The notes beneath the pieces were generated by a model. It was given only the letters and a program-made list of their open reading frames with translations. It did no database searches and was not told where the DNA came from. This document shows, in pieces, positions 1 through 11,772 of a DNA stretch of 64,000 nucleotides. The stretch lies in contig OW799234.1 in the NCBI GenBank assembly GCA_941918925.1, positions 116,535,128 through 116,599,127 on the forward strand. Direction: 5' to 3'. The stretch's first letter is position 1, and each line of letters starts with the position of its first letter. Origin of the DNA: Phyto melanocephala (Eukaryota > Arthropoda > Insecta > Diptera > Rhinophoridae). A program made the position numbers and the translations under genes.

Positions 1-48
1 AGTACATGCCTCTAATGACACCGCCAGATTAAAATAATGGCTTTATAT

Positions 49-623
49 CAGGGATGGCAGCAGGAAATTTTAAATGGTACCAAATAGCTTGAAAATTGTA
101 CTTTTTGGCCTTAATTGTACTAAAACACATTAATTTTAATTTATATGATTTTTGTTAAATTTATTAAGAATATAAAATAGATACATTGAATTTTATTTGT
201 TCTATAATATAAAAAATCAATTCAGTATTAAATATGTATGTATGTTCGGGACCACAGTTAAATTTTTAATAATAAGTTATTTGATATAGTTATTTATATC
301 ATATATTGCAACTTTGTGAATTCAGTAAATCCCTTGTTTGGATTTAGTCGCAAAAGTTGCAATTCTCTCTTTGGATGTTATTCTATTTTTGTAAGAAAAG
401 GTTCTTTCCCTATTCTCTGATTCTAAAATTTTTGTAACTTCTAGAGACATGAATACGTTTTTGGATTTTAGAAAGACTTAAATATTTCAACATCACCAAC
501 AATGATGAATTGCTATATAAAATTACTAAAACTAGGGAGATCCTTTAATGGAACTATACAAGCCATTGGTGTACCATTTTACTTTTTATGTTTAAAAAGT
601 ACTAAAAAGTTTTTCCATCCCTG
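49..623. mobile_element. hAT-type nonautonomous element (MITE)
   Basis: The ends read CAGGGATGG inward on both sides, which fits the CAGGG-type termini of the hAT superfamily. The flanks are CTTTATAT (41-48) and CTTCAAAT (624-631), an 8-bp target duplication matching at 6 of 8 positions, so this is an old insertion. Subterminal GGTACC/GGTAC and AGTACT blocks occur near both ends. There is no transposase frame, so it depends on an autonomous relative. Confidence 0.6.
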
Positions 624-920
624 CTTCAAATTTCAAATTGTAAGTAGTGAAGAACTGTACTTTCAACTCATATTTTTGTAATAAGAGTTATTGTTGGGAA
701 GCTCTATGGTTTGAATATTTCAAGTCATTTTTAAATATTTTTATAATTTTTTTTGTTGGTAGCAGTTTGCAAATCAGACTGTAAAAGTTTTATATGGAAT
801 ACTATGCTGTCCATTGACAAATATAAATAAAAAAATTTTTATAAATGAATTTTTATTTTTCAAATGATTTGAAATATTTAAAATTTTCGAAAATTGGTCT
901 TACTGGCGTCAGAAAATTAA
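624..920. other. AT-rich spacer, no feature seen
   Basis: Poly-T and poly-A rich noncoding sequence between the hAT MITE and the first mini-me-like copy. I see no coding or structural signal. Confidence 0.5.
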
Positions 921-1665
921 AAAAACAAGTAAGAGCGCTTTATTCGGCCGTGCCGAATCTTATATACCCTTCACAACATGTAGTCATGCAATAACAGTAG
1001 TTTGTGTCACCATTCATATGAAATACGTACATACATATATAAAAACATCCCATTGTAAAATTATAAGTTTACGTATGTATGTTAAAAAAAATTAAAAAAT
1101 TAATAAAAAATAAAAAAAAGATATGAAAAAAAATTTAAAAATATAAAAAATTAATATAAAATAAAAAATAAAAAAAATATTTAAAAAAAAAATTAAAAAG
1201 AAATATATAAAAATAAAATGAAAAAAAAATTAAAAAAAAATAAAAAACAAATTATAGAAACAATAAAAATATATATAAAAATTTTTTTTTAGCTCAGCTG
1301 GGATTCGATCCCACATTTTCTTTAACCAGTATCCACGTTTGTATGATTGTGTGTTGTTGTTGTATGTTGTTTTTGTGTTAAAAAATTTAGGTGGCCGTGA
1401 ATTTTTGCTCATATCTCAGTTGTTTATGTACCGATGTTTCTGATTTTCAATACCGATCTACTCCCGAATATTTTAATATTTCAGTACCTCACCAGGGTCC
1501 AGGCGATGTCGGAGGATTTCAAAACGTTGATTTCAACATACACACGGACAGACTGACAGAGCTTAATCGACTCCCCTATTCATAAGCTGTCAGAAAATAT
1601 ATACTTTATGGGGTCGGAAATGAAAATTGTAGAAATTTCCTTTTTCAATGTGTGAAGGGTAAAAT
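921..1665 (-). mobile_element. mini-me-like interspersed element, family A copy 1
   Basis: Noncoding repeat in minus orientation. The right-hand landmarks of the family come first: AAAACAAGTAAGAGC, then the hairpin ATTCGGCCGTGCCGAAT (942-958), then TATACCCTTCAC. An AT-rich middle follows, then a conserved block at 1291-1314 resembling tRNA promoter boxes, then a short GTCY-type tract and the block matching GACCCCATAAAGTATATA. The copy ends in GTGAAGGGTA, the inverted partner of TATACCCTTCAC. The ordered landmarks ((TA)n, conserved core, (GTCY)n) match my memory of the dipteran mini-me elements. The hairpins and subterminal inverted repeats also resemble Helentron-associated (DINE-like) elements. 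No protein is encoded. Confidence 0.75.
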
Positions 1666-1949
1666 AAATAAGATAATTTTAATTTATGGTGTCAACATAA
1701 TCAATTGAAACTTAATTTGAATAGGCGTTTATATATTACTTATTCACGCTCTCTTAACCCATTTAATACTATGTAATATTAGTTAGGTATTGACCGAATT
1801 TTATTTTCTTTGATTCTAAGCTTAATTCCTAAAAACTTATTTAGATGATTTATTTCAAAAATCAAATTCAAGCATTTATAACAAAAATTTGTACTAAATT
1901 TTAAGATCCATATAGTATTTAATTAATGTATACATCATTTGTGAAGTTT

Positions 1950-2560
1950 AAACTGAATTATTGTGCTTTGATTTGGAGTCCTCATTGCAAGATTCATATT
2001 TCCTGTATCAAAAAAATTCAAAAGCGATTTACTCGTTATGCATTAACTTACTTACTTAAGTAGGCCCGCTGCCTACTTATGAAACCCGTTGTGTATATCT
2101 GGGTACGATTTTTTTTTAGCGCAGACTTAAGATTCAGTTAATTCTGCTTAATGTTGATTTATTGATCATTAATTATCCAGAGCTTGTGGAAACACTGCTC
2201 TTTTTTCTATTCGTCATAGAAATTAATTAAAAAAATGACATGTTGCTGTATTTGTAAATTTTGCATTAGAAATATGATAAATAGGATAGTTTTGTGTAAA
2301 GCAGGTAATGACTACTATTTGCGGAATATAATTTAAAATATTTGATTTTACCTGCATCGCCCAGTTAATTCAACGAATTGCGATTTTGACCATAATTTTC
2401 AATTAAGAATATTCAATAAGCAAATAAAATGGGCATTGTTTCTTTATTGCGTAAAATTTAATTGTTACGAATTATTCCACCGGGATTACAGAACAGTTAT
2501 TAATACCTTTAAAATATATTTGAAAAAACCAAATATTCGAAAATTTATACATTAAAATTC
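1950..2560 (+). pseudogene. decayed LINE reverse transcriptase C-terminus
   Basis: Around 1970-2100, translation with frameshifts gives IWSPHCKIHISCI, then KKIQKRFTRYAL, then RPLPTYETRC. These follow the C-terminal region of Jockey/CR1-group reverse transcriptases (compare IWDPQYDVYIQKLESVQKQF in the intact element at 31504-34365). Near 2110-2160 there is a LRFS.ILLNVDLL-like stretch, and near 2480-2530 a weaker match to the ORF end. Stops and frameshifts break it throughout. This is the 3' part of an old, 5'-truncated insertion; its limits are approximate. Confidence 0.55.
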
Positions 2561-4047
2561 TCAGTAAGATAACAGGTGAAAAAGCAATGCATCAAGACGT
2601 TTTAAAATACTGACTATAATTAACGCTATGCTGACTAAATAAAATATTTATATATATTAAATTGCACGGTACTGTATACTTATGTACGAGCATATACGTT
2701 TGGTTATACTTGTATATAATGCGATACGTGTTTTTGGGAGTTGGGCTTAAATTAACTCTCTTATGTACTTTACTCGTAGGTGATTTTCTTAATTCTTATT
2801 TTTGACTTTAATATCACTTTGAATGTGGCTTGAAAAGTAAAGAAAATTGTAAAAAATACCTATACACACAAACACACATAAGGAGTAAACAACAAAGTAT
2901 AACGTCAAACCTTATTACGTGTTACCAAACTTGCCACTAAACAAATAAATAACTCTATTTTCAGTTGGTGTTTTTTCTTTTTCTTTTATCGTTATTGGAA
3001 GTTTCAGCTGCCAGAGATATTGCAATACAAAAACGATTGTGTGTCTTGTAAGGTCACTTTCTACTTGCTATTATACTATAATTGTACTATTTTTTTAACA
3101 GTACATTGTTGATTATAACTGTAATATCACTCCTGAATTCACTTTAGAATAAAGAGTTCTTCAAAGATCCTCAAATGTCTCAATGTAACTAATTCTACAT
3201 TTAAGCTGTCAAAGCATATTAACAAAAATTATTCTCTTTTTTGTCGCGCTAATTCTTAAAATATCAAATTTCACATTAAACTAAATAAATGAAAAATTTT
3301 ATTTAAATTTTAAATACTACCCAGTAGGCAAAATATTTCAATTTTGTATACTGACTTCTATGTCATGTCGAGATTATGCTTGTTTTCCTATGTCGTGAGC
3401 AGGGTTATAAATAGTTCAAAAATAGGTGATGTTGTGATTCTTTTGTTAAGAGAAGTATTTTAGATTTTTCAAAAATAAAAGTTGGCCATATATACAATAC
3501 CTTACTGATTTGTAGTGTAATTTTAGTATGCAACATCTAGAGCCAGCACATATATGTCGAAATTTATCGAACTTTTTTCGAAAAGAAGAGTCTTCGTCGT
3601 AGTTTTTTCAATTCTGTATTTTTTTTACTAGTACGAACCGATCTTTTTGAACTAAGGTCGAATATATAAATTAATTGTAAAGATCTGTCCAATTACATTG
3701 TTTTACTTGAGTTGGATTTACAAACAAAAGTCCCTGTATCCATTAGTTTAATTTTTAAAACCTATCAATTAAACTAATTATTGATTCACGCTTATTCTAA
3801 TTGTGGAGTACTGTTTCTCCCTATACTTATGAGATATTAAATTTTTCTTTTTATGAAAAAAAATTTTAGTCATGTTAGTTGGTGACTAACGAATAAGTTT
3901 ATCAAACAAATGTGTCAACTATTTATTGAGAAAACGAAACAAAAAAACGGAAAATTTAATTTGTACAAACTCTGATCTGTTGTTGGGTAAAATATGTTCC
4001 ATAAAGAATTTTGCAATTATTTAGTTTTGAACATTAACCTTTTTTAT
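2561..4047. other. AT-rich intergenic sequence, nothing recognised
   Basis: No reading frame, inverted-repeat pair or known element was recognised here. Confidence 0.4.
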
Positions 4048-4586
4048 TTTTAAAGTATTACATTTGAACTTTTCTTTTTAATTTATATTATATTTTTATA
4101 TTAGGATATAAGTTCTATGTGATAATGACAGAATATCTAGGAAAAGTTAGTCAACCGATACTAGCTGAGTGGAATGCATTTTCGAAACCAGCTACGGTTT
4201 CATCATCAGCACTCTTTTGATCAGAGCTACAAATGTTGTGTGTAAATATCAACTATTTAACTCAGTATTTATTGAAATTTGAAACATAGAATTATTTGTT
4301 CTAATTGATTTATGTATTTCATATAACATTGAGTTAGTACGAAATTTACCAACATCTGTTTTTCCTGTATTCTTTTTGCACGTCATTACCACAGGTAATT
4401 AATGGTTGCCTTTAGCTACAGATCTACAGATGTCGCTAAAGCAATTTTTGCAATTATGCAGTTGCATTATATGTCACATGTGTTCTGAACAAGATGGTAT
4501 TAGTTGAACAATGTTTTATTTTTACACCATGCCCTGTGTTTGTTGTATTTTTAAAGTATTACATTTGAACTTTTCTTTTTAATTTT
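4048..4586. repeat. interval bounded by a ~35-bp direct repeat
   Basis: A tract reading TTTTTAAAGTATTACATTTG and continuing with AACTTTTC occurs at about 4048-4085 and again at about 4549-4586. Between the two lies a hairpin-like stretch, GAAACC.AGCTACGGTTTC (about 4185-4203), with a CATCATCAGCAC run after it. Such hairpins are common in noncoding ends of insect retroelements, so a solo remnant of a repeat-bounded element is possible. I cannot name a family. Confidence 0.35.
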
Positions 4587-6397
4587 TTTTATTTAGGACC
4601 TCACTAAAGTCAACAAGTAACACATACATTCTGTCAATACATAATATAAAAGTATCTCTCATATTTTAAGTTTCACAAAATTTTACGACCTTTTGGCATG
4701 ATTTTCAATTGCAATTTTTAAATTTAACTTAAAATTCCAAAACGCAAAGGTATCATTTTGCCTGTTAATAAAAGACAATTTTCAATATATGTATTTGATA
4801 GTTCATACCAATAATCTAAATGCAACCAACGATCAAACAATCATATTTTGTAGGACAACAATTTCACTAGCTCTGTAATTTCGCTGCCCATAGGAAGAAA
4901 TTTACTAGTTTAGTTTTATTTAGTTTTAGTGGTTATAAGTGTTCTTTTTCCTTTGCCACATTATTTAGCGGATCCCAAGAACAAAAAAAATAAAAAAAAA
5001 ATCATAAATAAGATTGAAAAATGTTGATACGAGAATTGGATAAATTTGTCCTTCAATCATGAATAATGTTTGTACAAAGTCATAACGACACTAAGAGAAA
5101 TAAACTGTTATTTATGGTAAAAAAAATATTTCTCCTTTGTAACATAAAAAACATAAGTTAGGTTATAGTGGCATTAAAATCAAAAACCTATGACAGGTAA
5201 CATGTAGGGGCATATTGTGCGCTGTAATCAAATAAAATAATGCTATTATTCTTTTCAGTGTATTTGAACACTTGTAGTTAAAAAATGTTTTAAAATCTAC
5301 TCTATAAACGCCTTCCCCAAGAGCTTCAGTTTAATGTTTTTCCCCCTCATTTGCTAAAGTCACCAAGAACAACAACAACAACAACAACAAAATATTGCAA
5401 CTTTAATACAAACATAAATAAAAAAAATATTTTCATAATCATCATCGCCCTCATCTTTTATGGTTTGTTCGTCAACAGAGTCTGTGCGTCTAACTTCTAT
5501 CCTTCTGCGGATAAAGTCTCCAAAAAGAGTAACACAAGACACTGCAAAGGAACAAATATAATTTACTTGCTGGCGGTCAATTGACGATATGCACTGCAAT
5601 CAATTGCATTTAAGAATGCATTGAACCAACAACATTCTTAAAAGCAGTAGAAAACAAAGAACAAAATTGAATGAAAAAAACCAAAATTAGCAACATTTTA
5701 ATCTGATAACAATGGATCGAAAGGGGCGTTTAAGACACGACTTTTGTGGCTTTAACAGAAGAGAAAACGAAATTGACTTAAATGTAGTGTAGACGGTGGA
5801 TGATATGATGTGGCATAAAGGGGGGAAATTTGCTCATATTATTACTGTTGTTGCTGCCAATGCTATTGACGACGATTATAATGACTACGCTGAGGTTGAT
5901 GACGATGACGACAAAGAATGTTTGCAGTGGACATACGACATGCTAGTGATTATTGTTACTAGATCATACTTAATGCCCCCAAAAGTAACAAATCACAAAA
6001 ATGCATCTCAAACTAAACACACGACAACACAATGGACTAATAAATTGCTTAAAGCCGTGTTATTAACATTTATCTGAAGGCTTTTAAGACTTTGTCAAAT
6101 TGTTTGTAATATGTGCTTATATTTTTAGATAAATGCTTTATGTTTTTAAAAATATGCAATAAATTTCATTCTCCATATTCATAATCAGTTTTTAAATTTT
6201 AAAGCGATTTTGAAAATAAGGTTTTCATGAAAAAAAGTCTACTAAATTATTATCAGACTTAAAACGAAAAAAGCGAGTTCAAAGATATTTTTTCTTATAT
6301 TTTAAGCCAATTACGAAGAATAATATATATTTTTAGAAAATTGTAGATAACGTCTTTAAACGAAAATTTTATAAATACGTATTGTGAAATTTTTTGG
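4587..6397. other. intergenic sequence with CAA-repeat stretch
   Basis: Apparently low-copy sequence. An (AAC)n tract lies at 5368-5392 and an acidic-looking GAT/GAC-rich stretch near 5860-5920. Short open frames occur here, but none has a recognisable domain or a convincing start. Confidence 0.4.
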
Positions 6398-6836
6398 TGA
6401 ATAGGGAGTCGATTAAACTCTGTCAGTCTGTCCGTCTGTCCGCGTGTATGTTGAAATCAATTTTCTGAAGCCCATCGACATCGCCTGGACCCGCGTGAAG
6501 TATTAAAATATTGGAAATATTTAGGAGCAAAATCAGAAAACTCGGTATGTGAACAACGTAGATATGAGCAAAAAACCACAACCACATCATTTTTTTGAAA
6601 ACAACAACATAAATACAAACTTGGTATACTGGTTACAGAAAACGTGGCATCGAATCCCAGCTAAATCAAAAAAAAAATTTCTTTCAAAAAAATTTCTTTA
6701 AAAAATTTTAAAAAAAATTTAAAAAAAAACAATAGAAACAATATATGGTGATAAAAACAATTGTTTTGCATGAATACACGTTGTGAAGGGTATATAAGAT
6801 TCGGCACGGATAAATATATCACTCTTACTTGTTTTT
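6398..6836 (+). mobile_element. mini-me-like element, family A copy 2 (5'-truncated)
   Basis: The copy starts within the core (GAATAGGGAGTCGATTAA), runs through the tract GTCAGTCTGTCCGTCTGTCC, and holds the tRNA-like block in inverse orientation (about 6645-6667). It ends with GTGAAGGGTATATAAGATTCGGCACGG and ACTCTTACTTGTTTTT. The terminal hairpin is damaged (ATTCGGCACGGATAAAT). The 5' hairpin and TATACCC end are missing. Confidence 0.7.
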
Positions 6837-7074
6837 CTTAATAATTGGTTATGGCATTTGTATTCATTTAACTTTTAAGACGTTTTTGAAAACTATTGTT
6901 TACTTTTAGAAAAGTTTTCATAGAGTTTTTAAAAAATTCTATATTTTTTTTTTATATTGGGAAAAATGGTGTTGGAGTTTTAGCTTACAGCAAGCATAAC
7001 ACCCTACAATCCAGTACACAAACTATATTAAATTGTTCCCAATTATCATAGCAGTGCTATTGATAATAAATATT

Positions 7075-7315
7075 TTTATTCCCTTCCTCGTGGTGCCAAG
7101 GGTATATGTATATCGCTATAATATTCATTACCGAACTCATAAAGAATATATTTTCTAAAAGCTTATGAATAGGGGAGTATTATCCGTATGTCCATGCGTA
7201 TGTTGAATTCAACTTTTTGATGCCCCCGGAATCCGGCAAGATCCGTTTAAGGCATCAAAATATCGGAAATATTCAAATAAACACGACTACCTCAGTTATT
7301 TCGCCAGTTTTTACA
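7075..7315 (+). mobile_element. mini-me-like element, partial decayed copy
   Basis: The copy retains the 5' part of family A: CCCTTCCTCGTGGTGCCAAGGGTATA (5' hairpin), a diverged CATAAAGAATATATTTTCT core, AAGCTTATGAATAGGGGAG, a remnant GTCY tract and TTGAATTCAACTTTTTGATGCC. The 3' half is lost. Confidence 0.6.
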
Positions 7316-8329
7316 ATAAAAATTAAAATTTTTCAGCCCTAATAATAATTTATAGACTCAATTGTTACTAATCATAGATTAAGTTTTCTTTTACAGCTTC
7401 TTTTAAAAAAAATTGTGGATAAATTGTTCGGCAAATTGTTCGAATCGGCAAAGTTATAGGCAAAAATTAAGTATTTCAAAAAATATATATTTTTTTTAAA
7501 ATATATCAAATTTTTTCGCACTTTTAAATAATTTTTAAACATGCTTAAGATACCAAATTATAAGCCAGCCGTAATCTCAGAAATTATCTCACAGAAAAAC
7601 TAATAAGTCGGTTTGATGCCAACTGAGATATAAGCACCAGAGAACAACCGCTTCGGTCAATATGGGGTTCAGATAAAAGGGCTTAAGTATTAGAATATAG
7701 TTAGGAATGAAAAGAAAAAAATTCAAGATGGCATCGTAGATTAAGTGACGAATATATGAGACAAATATAGAAGTTACGACTTGCAAGAGCATGGACTTAC
7801 AATATTGTTAAACTTTTTCCCAGCTATAAAAGAGCACAATTAGACATTTTTATAATATTGATCTTTTATTTTACAGAGGAGATGCAAGCTGATATAAAAA
7901 ACGAAACTAAGCACAACAAACATAAATTTTAGGAAACAATACCAGTAAGCGAAAAGCACAAAATAAGTTATTACTTATATGTATACGTCCACAATACAAA
8001 GATGTAAAAACAATTGAAACCTATTGCAAGTGTAACAAATTTATGTGTAACATTTATTCAAAAGAACTGAAATTCGAATAAGTGAAATAAAAATAAATAA
8101 GTAAACAAAAATAAATATATGGGAAATACCATTAATTTGTAATATTATTTTTATTTTAATATTCCTTTAATATAAATTGGTATCTAAAAGTTTTCTATCA
8201 ACAGTTTATATAGTATATCTTTTTAATTAAGAAGAGGAAGACTATTATATAATATTAATTATGTTTTTAAAACCAAAAAGAATTTTTGATTGGGATAGAA
8301 ACTGTCCCATCAATATACCGGATGTTCTC
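7316..8329. other. intergenic, possible repeat fragments
   Basis: Around 7550-7760 there is AAGATGGC/ATGGCG-type and ACTGAGATATAAGC-type sequence, also seen in decayed repeats near 26.3, 27.5 and 48.4 kb. I take it as scraps of the same repeat pool. The rest is unremarkable. Confidence 0.3.
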
Positions 8330-9010
8330 TAAAAGAGTATAGAACTTAAACTTGGCAACTCTATTTAAACTGCTGTTCTTTTGTCATTTGTTCACGGCCA
8401 TCATAACCGTCTATAACTTTTGAACAAACAAATCGGCCTTATTTGGAGTGATGATAATCTTTAAGTGTATCTTGAGACATCGTTACATCCATAAAAACTT
8501 ACTGTTTGGTGTGCTTTACAAGCTGGTGGAGTTCATACTTCTTTAAAAAGATGCTGTTCAGTCACAGTCAATGGTGACCGCTATAGACCCATGATTATTG
8601 ATTTTTTCGTTCATCAATCGAACAACCATGATGTGCAGTACATAATTGACATAATTGATTTATTAAAGAAAGCGTTTTGGTAACCGCATATTGTCACGTT
8701 GCGCAACCGTGAATTAGCCTCCGAGATCGTGCGATTTGAAGCCGCTAGACTTTTGGTTGAGGGATTATGTGAAGTCACGGATAAAACCCCAACGATTAAC
8801 CACTTGGAAGGCAACATTCGCCGCGTTATTGCCGACATACGGCCACAAATGTTGGAAAAACTCATCGAAACCAGCCGTGACAGTCATATGCCAGATATCA
8901 TATTAAAACTATAATGCCAAAAGATTTTCTTTTGAAAAAAGTTAATTTTATGTCAATTTGAAAAAATTAATTTTTAATTTATTCCATTTTCAACTACTCT
9001 ATACCTCTAT
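8330..9010 (+). pseudogene. mariner-like transposase relic with end remnants
   Basis: Near 8555-8615 the + strand reads VTVNGDRYRPMIIDFFVHQ. At 8699-8914 an open frame reads LRNRELASEIVRFEAARLL and ends in an RPQMLEKLIE..RDSHMPDIILK stretch. These are internal and C-terminal pieces of an IS630/Tc1/mariner-superfamily transposase, of the kind that carries WFQQD and NGDRYR motifs, and the relic at 14.6-15.0 kb belongs to the same lineage. The right end, CTCTATACCTCTATAAG, is roughly inverse to the left end near 8335 and to the end-like block at 49.97 kb. The catalytic domain is mostly deleted. Confidence 0.6.
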
Positions 9011-10473
9011 AAGAAATACCCTTTGGTTGCGTAAGTAAAATAGCAAATGTAGTTAAGCGTTAAGTTATTTCAATTTTGTTAACTCAGTTAATACGAGTAC
9101 TTATTAGTGTAATTATAATAGTTATCTAACATACCAATTGTATTCAGTTCCACACAGCAAAAGTCTAAATTACACATCATACAGTTTCCAAATAAAAACC
9201 AAAAAAAGAACTCCTGCCAAAAATTTAAAAATTAAAAAAACAGGTTCAGTGGGTGTGTAAATAAAACAGAACCGCTGTGTTAAAGCCAAGTTAGCCAGTT
9301 ACGACAGCTAAAGCACACAACTATGAGCATAACTTTTTGTAGCGAAAAAAGTAGAGCTCATTGTTAAAAGGCGGAGCAGGTGGTTTATTCATAGTGGTGG
9401 TTCATGTTAAATTTTGACTTGCTTTGATTTTATTTTCAATCTTTCATTGTGTCCGTTCTAAAAGCGAAAAAAAAAACAACCGTCAGTCGATGGGTCTGCT
9501 TCAGCTAGGTACTTGTACTCTATGGTGTAGTTTCTTTTTTTTTTGAATTTAGATTATTGGTTAGTATATTACGTATGTACGTTTTGTTGATTTTGTTAGT
9601 CCATGTTGTTGTTGCATATTTTTCAGATTTCAGTTTTCCTGGTGGCTTTAGGTGAATTGTGGTTTACATTCTATTATTGATGGCAATTCTCGATATAAAA
9701 GACACACATACACACATTTTGTAAAAGAAAAACAACAACAAAGATAAACAACTGGCTAAAGACAGACAAAATATATTGAATTACAATAACAATAACAACA
9801 GCAACAAAAATAAGTATTAACTGAAATAATAACATTCAATTGAACTTTACTTTTATCGAGCAAAATCATTGTGGCAATAAAACCAACCAAAAACAACAAT
9901 GCAAAGAAAACAAAACAAAACAAATCACTAGACCAGCTTCAGTTTCTCCAAAAAAAAGAAAAAAATACAAATGTAGTAGTAGTAGTAATAGAGTTGCCAT
10001 TATTATTTTGTAAATATGTGAGATAATTTTATAAATTTTTTTTACAGTAAAAATTTATTGACAAATTTGTAATGGACTCTACACAAAAATAAATATATTT
10101 TTTGAAAAGATTTTTATATGAAAAAAAAACCTTTATAATTTTATAAAAATAAAAATAAAATAAAGAAAACTGTAAAGAGAATGTTTTATAAAAAGACAAT
10201 CTAAAAAAAAAATATTTATTAAAATTAAATAAAAACTATTTTGTAAAAATAATGTTTTTTGAAAATCTTCTATTAAGTCTAAATAAAATCTTATTAAAAA
10301 ATTTCTTTAATAAAACTAATTATTTTAATAAATAAAATTTTTCTAAAATTACTTAAAACATAATTTTCTTGCAGGTGAGATAAAACAGAAAATAACTTTT
10401 GCTTAAATCATGCGACAAAAAAGTACATGCTAATGCCATATTGGATGTGAATGGCATTTCATAATGAAACATA
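9011..10473. other. apparently low-copy noncoding DNA
   Basis: Around 9280-9990 the base composition is less extreme, with CAA/CAG triplet runs (9730-9810) and a (GTA)n run at 9973-9990. This resembles ordinary fly intergenic or regulatory DNA. From about 10020 to 10350 it is very AT-rich. No gene was seen. Confidence 0.4.
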
Positions 10474-11257
10474 GGCAGACTTCCTAAACGCAAGTTGCAA
10501 TGCATATTTACAATGCATACACTTCGTAAACGCATATGTAAACTTTCTAGCAATGTCCAATGTTCCTAATCGTTTGGCAACTCATTTTACTAAAGCTTGG
10601 TTTTCACTATGTCATTTTTGTTGTCAAATTGTCTAAATTGTTGGCAATTGTATGAAAACGGGTTGTCATATGGCGTCATCTATGTTTGCAGTCAGTTATG
10701 CACACAAACTGCTATTTAAATTGACAAATAGGTGATAACGCCAAACTTCAGTTTTTCAGCAGATATGGCAGCATTTTTTTCAAAGTAAATTTGACAACAA
10801 GTTGTCAATTATTTTTGTTTGTCGTTCGTCAGTTTTTTTTGTCAGTTTTTAAAATGCAGTGAAATCGCATTTGACGCAAACTGACGAGAATTCATTTGAG
10901 GCAGTTTCTGTTGGCATTTCATATGACATAGTGAAAACCAAGCTTAAGTATCAGCTGTCAAAATCGCGCATCATTTTTATTTTGTATGCAAACATTTGAG
11001 CTGCAATGCCTGAGTTAGTATTTTCTTTGTTTATTTTTAATAAATTATTTATAATTGATAGTTTATTTGAATCACAGACTAATAATTTAAATAATAAAAC
11101 ACTTTATATTGCAGAGACAAAAAGTGGATCACTGAGCGTTCCTAAATGCCGATAAAATGCAAAAAAAATCTCTGCAAGGTTGCACTTAAGACATGTTTAG
11201 CATTGCATATGCATTTTTTTAAATTATGAATTGAAACTTGCGTTGAGGAAGTCGGCC
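10474..11257. mobile_element. outer TIR element (host of a nested MITE)
   Basis: The left end GGCAGACTTCCTAAACGCAA and the right end (inverse) GGCCGACTTCCTCAACGCAA are near-perfect inverted repeats continuing for about 28 bp. Both are flanked by ATA (10471-10473 and 11258-11260), consistent with a 3-bp duplication. Subterminal GCATTGCATATGCAT-like blocks occur on both sides. No transposase is encoded. The 351-bp element at 10594-10944 is inserted inside it. Confidence 0.7.
10594..10944. mobile_element. Harbinger-like MITE nested in the outer TIR element
   Basis: The termini AGCTTGGTTTTCACTATGTC are exact inverted repeats (about 22 bp). They are flanked on both sides by TAA (10591-10593, 10945-10947). 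A 3-bp TWA-type duplication is typical of PIF/Harbinger elements, so I lean to that superfamily. The interior has repeated TTGTCAA/TTGGCAATT motifs and no coding capacity. The near-perfect ends suggest a younger insertion than its host element. Confidence 0.75.
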
Positions 11258-11408
11258 ATACTCTGAAAAGTAGGGAGGTTACTCTTTACCCACACAATTA
11301 GCAATTGCAATAAGATAATTTTAAATTTTGGCTGGGTAGAAACTGAAGGAGGTCTATTGGTAGAATTATGGGCTTCTTCAATGTGAGATTGCGTTAGAAA
11401 CTCTAAAA

Positions 11409-11772
11409 GTGCGATTCACTAACTTGTTTAATAATCGTATCGTTAAAAAAAGTTATCAACAAGCTTATCCATTTCGGTATTCAGTCACATATTTTAACAA
11501 CAGTTGTTATCGTTTTCTAAATGACAATAGTATTGATATTGTTGTTTAATTTATCGACAGAAAGTTAAACGTTATACCCGACCTGAAACGATTTGTTAAA
11601 GTCTCGGTTATGACGCTGCTAAATACTTGTGGTATTAATTTAAGTGGTGAATTTATTGTGGCACTTTATTTCTGATAAAGATGACACCCGATCGCGTAAT
11701 CCTTAGTGCAAACAATAAAAGATCTTGACAAAATTAACGATTGTCGGATTGTTAAAAGTTAGTTAATCGCAC
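11409..11772. mobile_element. TIR element (MITE)
   Basis: The left end GTGCGATTCACTAACTTGTT and the right end (inverse) GTGCGATTAACTAACTTTTA are imperfect inverted repeats of about 28 bp. The interior is noncoding with TATCGTT/AACGATA-type motifs. The target duplication is unclear, so I assign no superfamily. Confidence 0.6.

Noticed and set aside
1291..1314. The tRNA-like block as a real tRNA gene
   Set aside because: It is about 24 bp long with no anticodon arm or acceptor stem. At most it is a promoter-box relic.
5351..5584. Frame with Thr run and a hydrophobic segment
   Set aside because: It begins at TTG, the Thr run is an (AAC)n microsatellite, and no domain or splice context supports it.
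5796..6077. 93-codon frame with acidic run
   Set aside because: The Asp run follows a GAT/GAC repeat, codon character is poor, and there is no recognisable domain.
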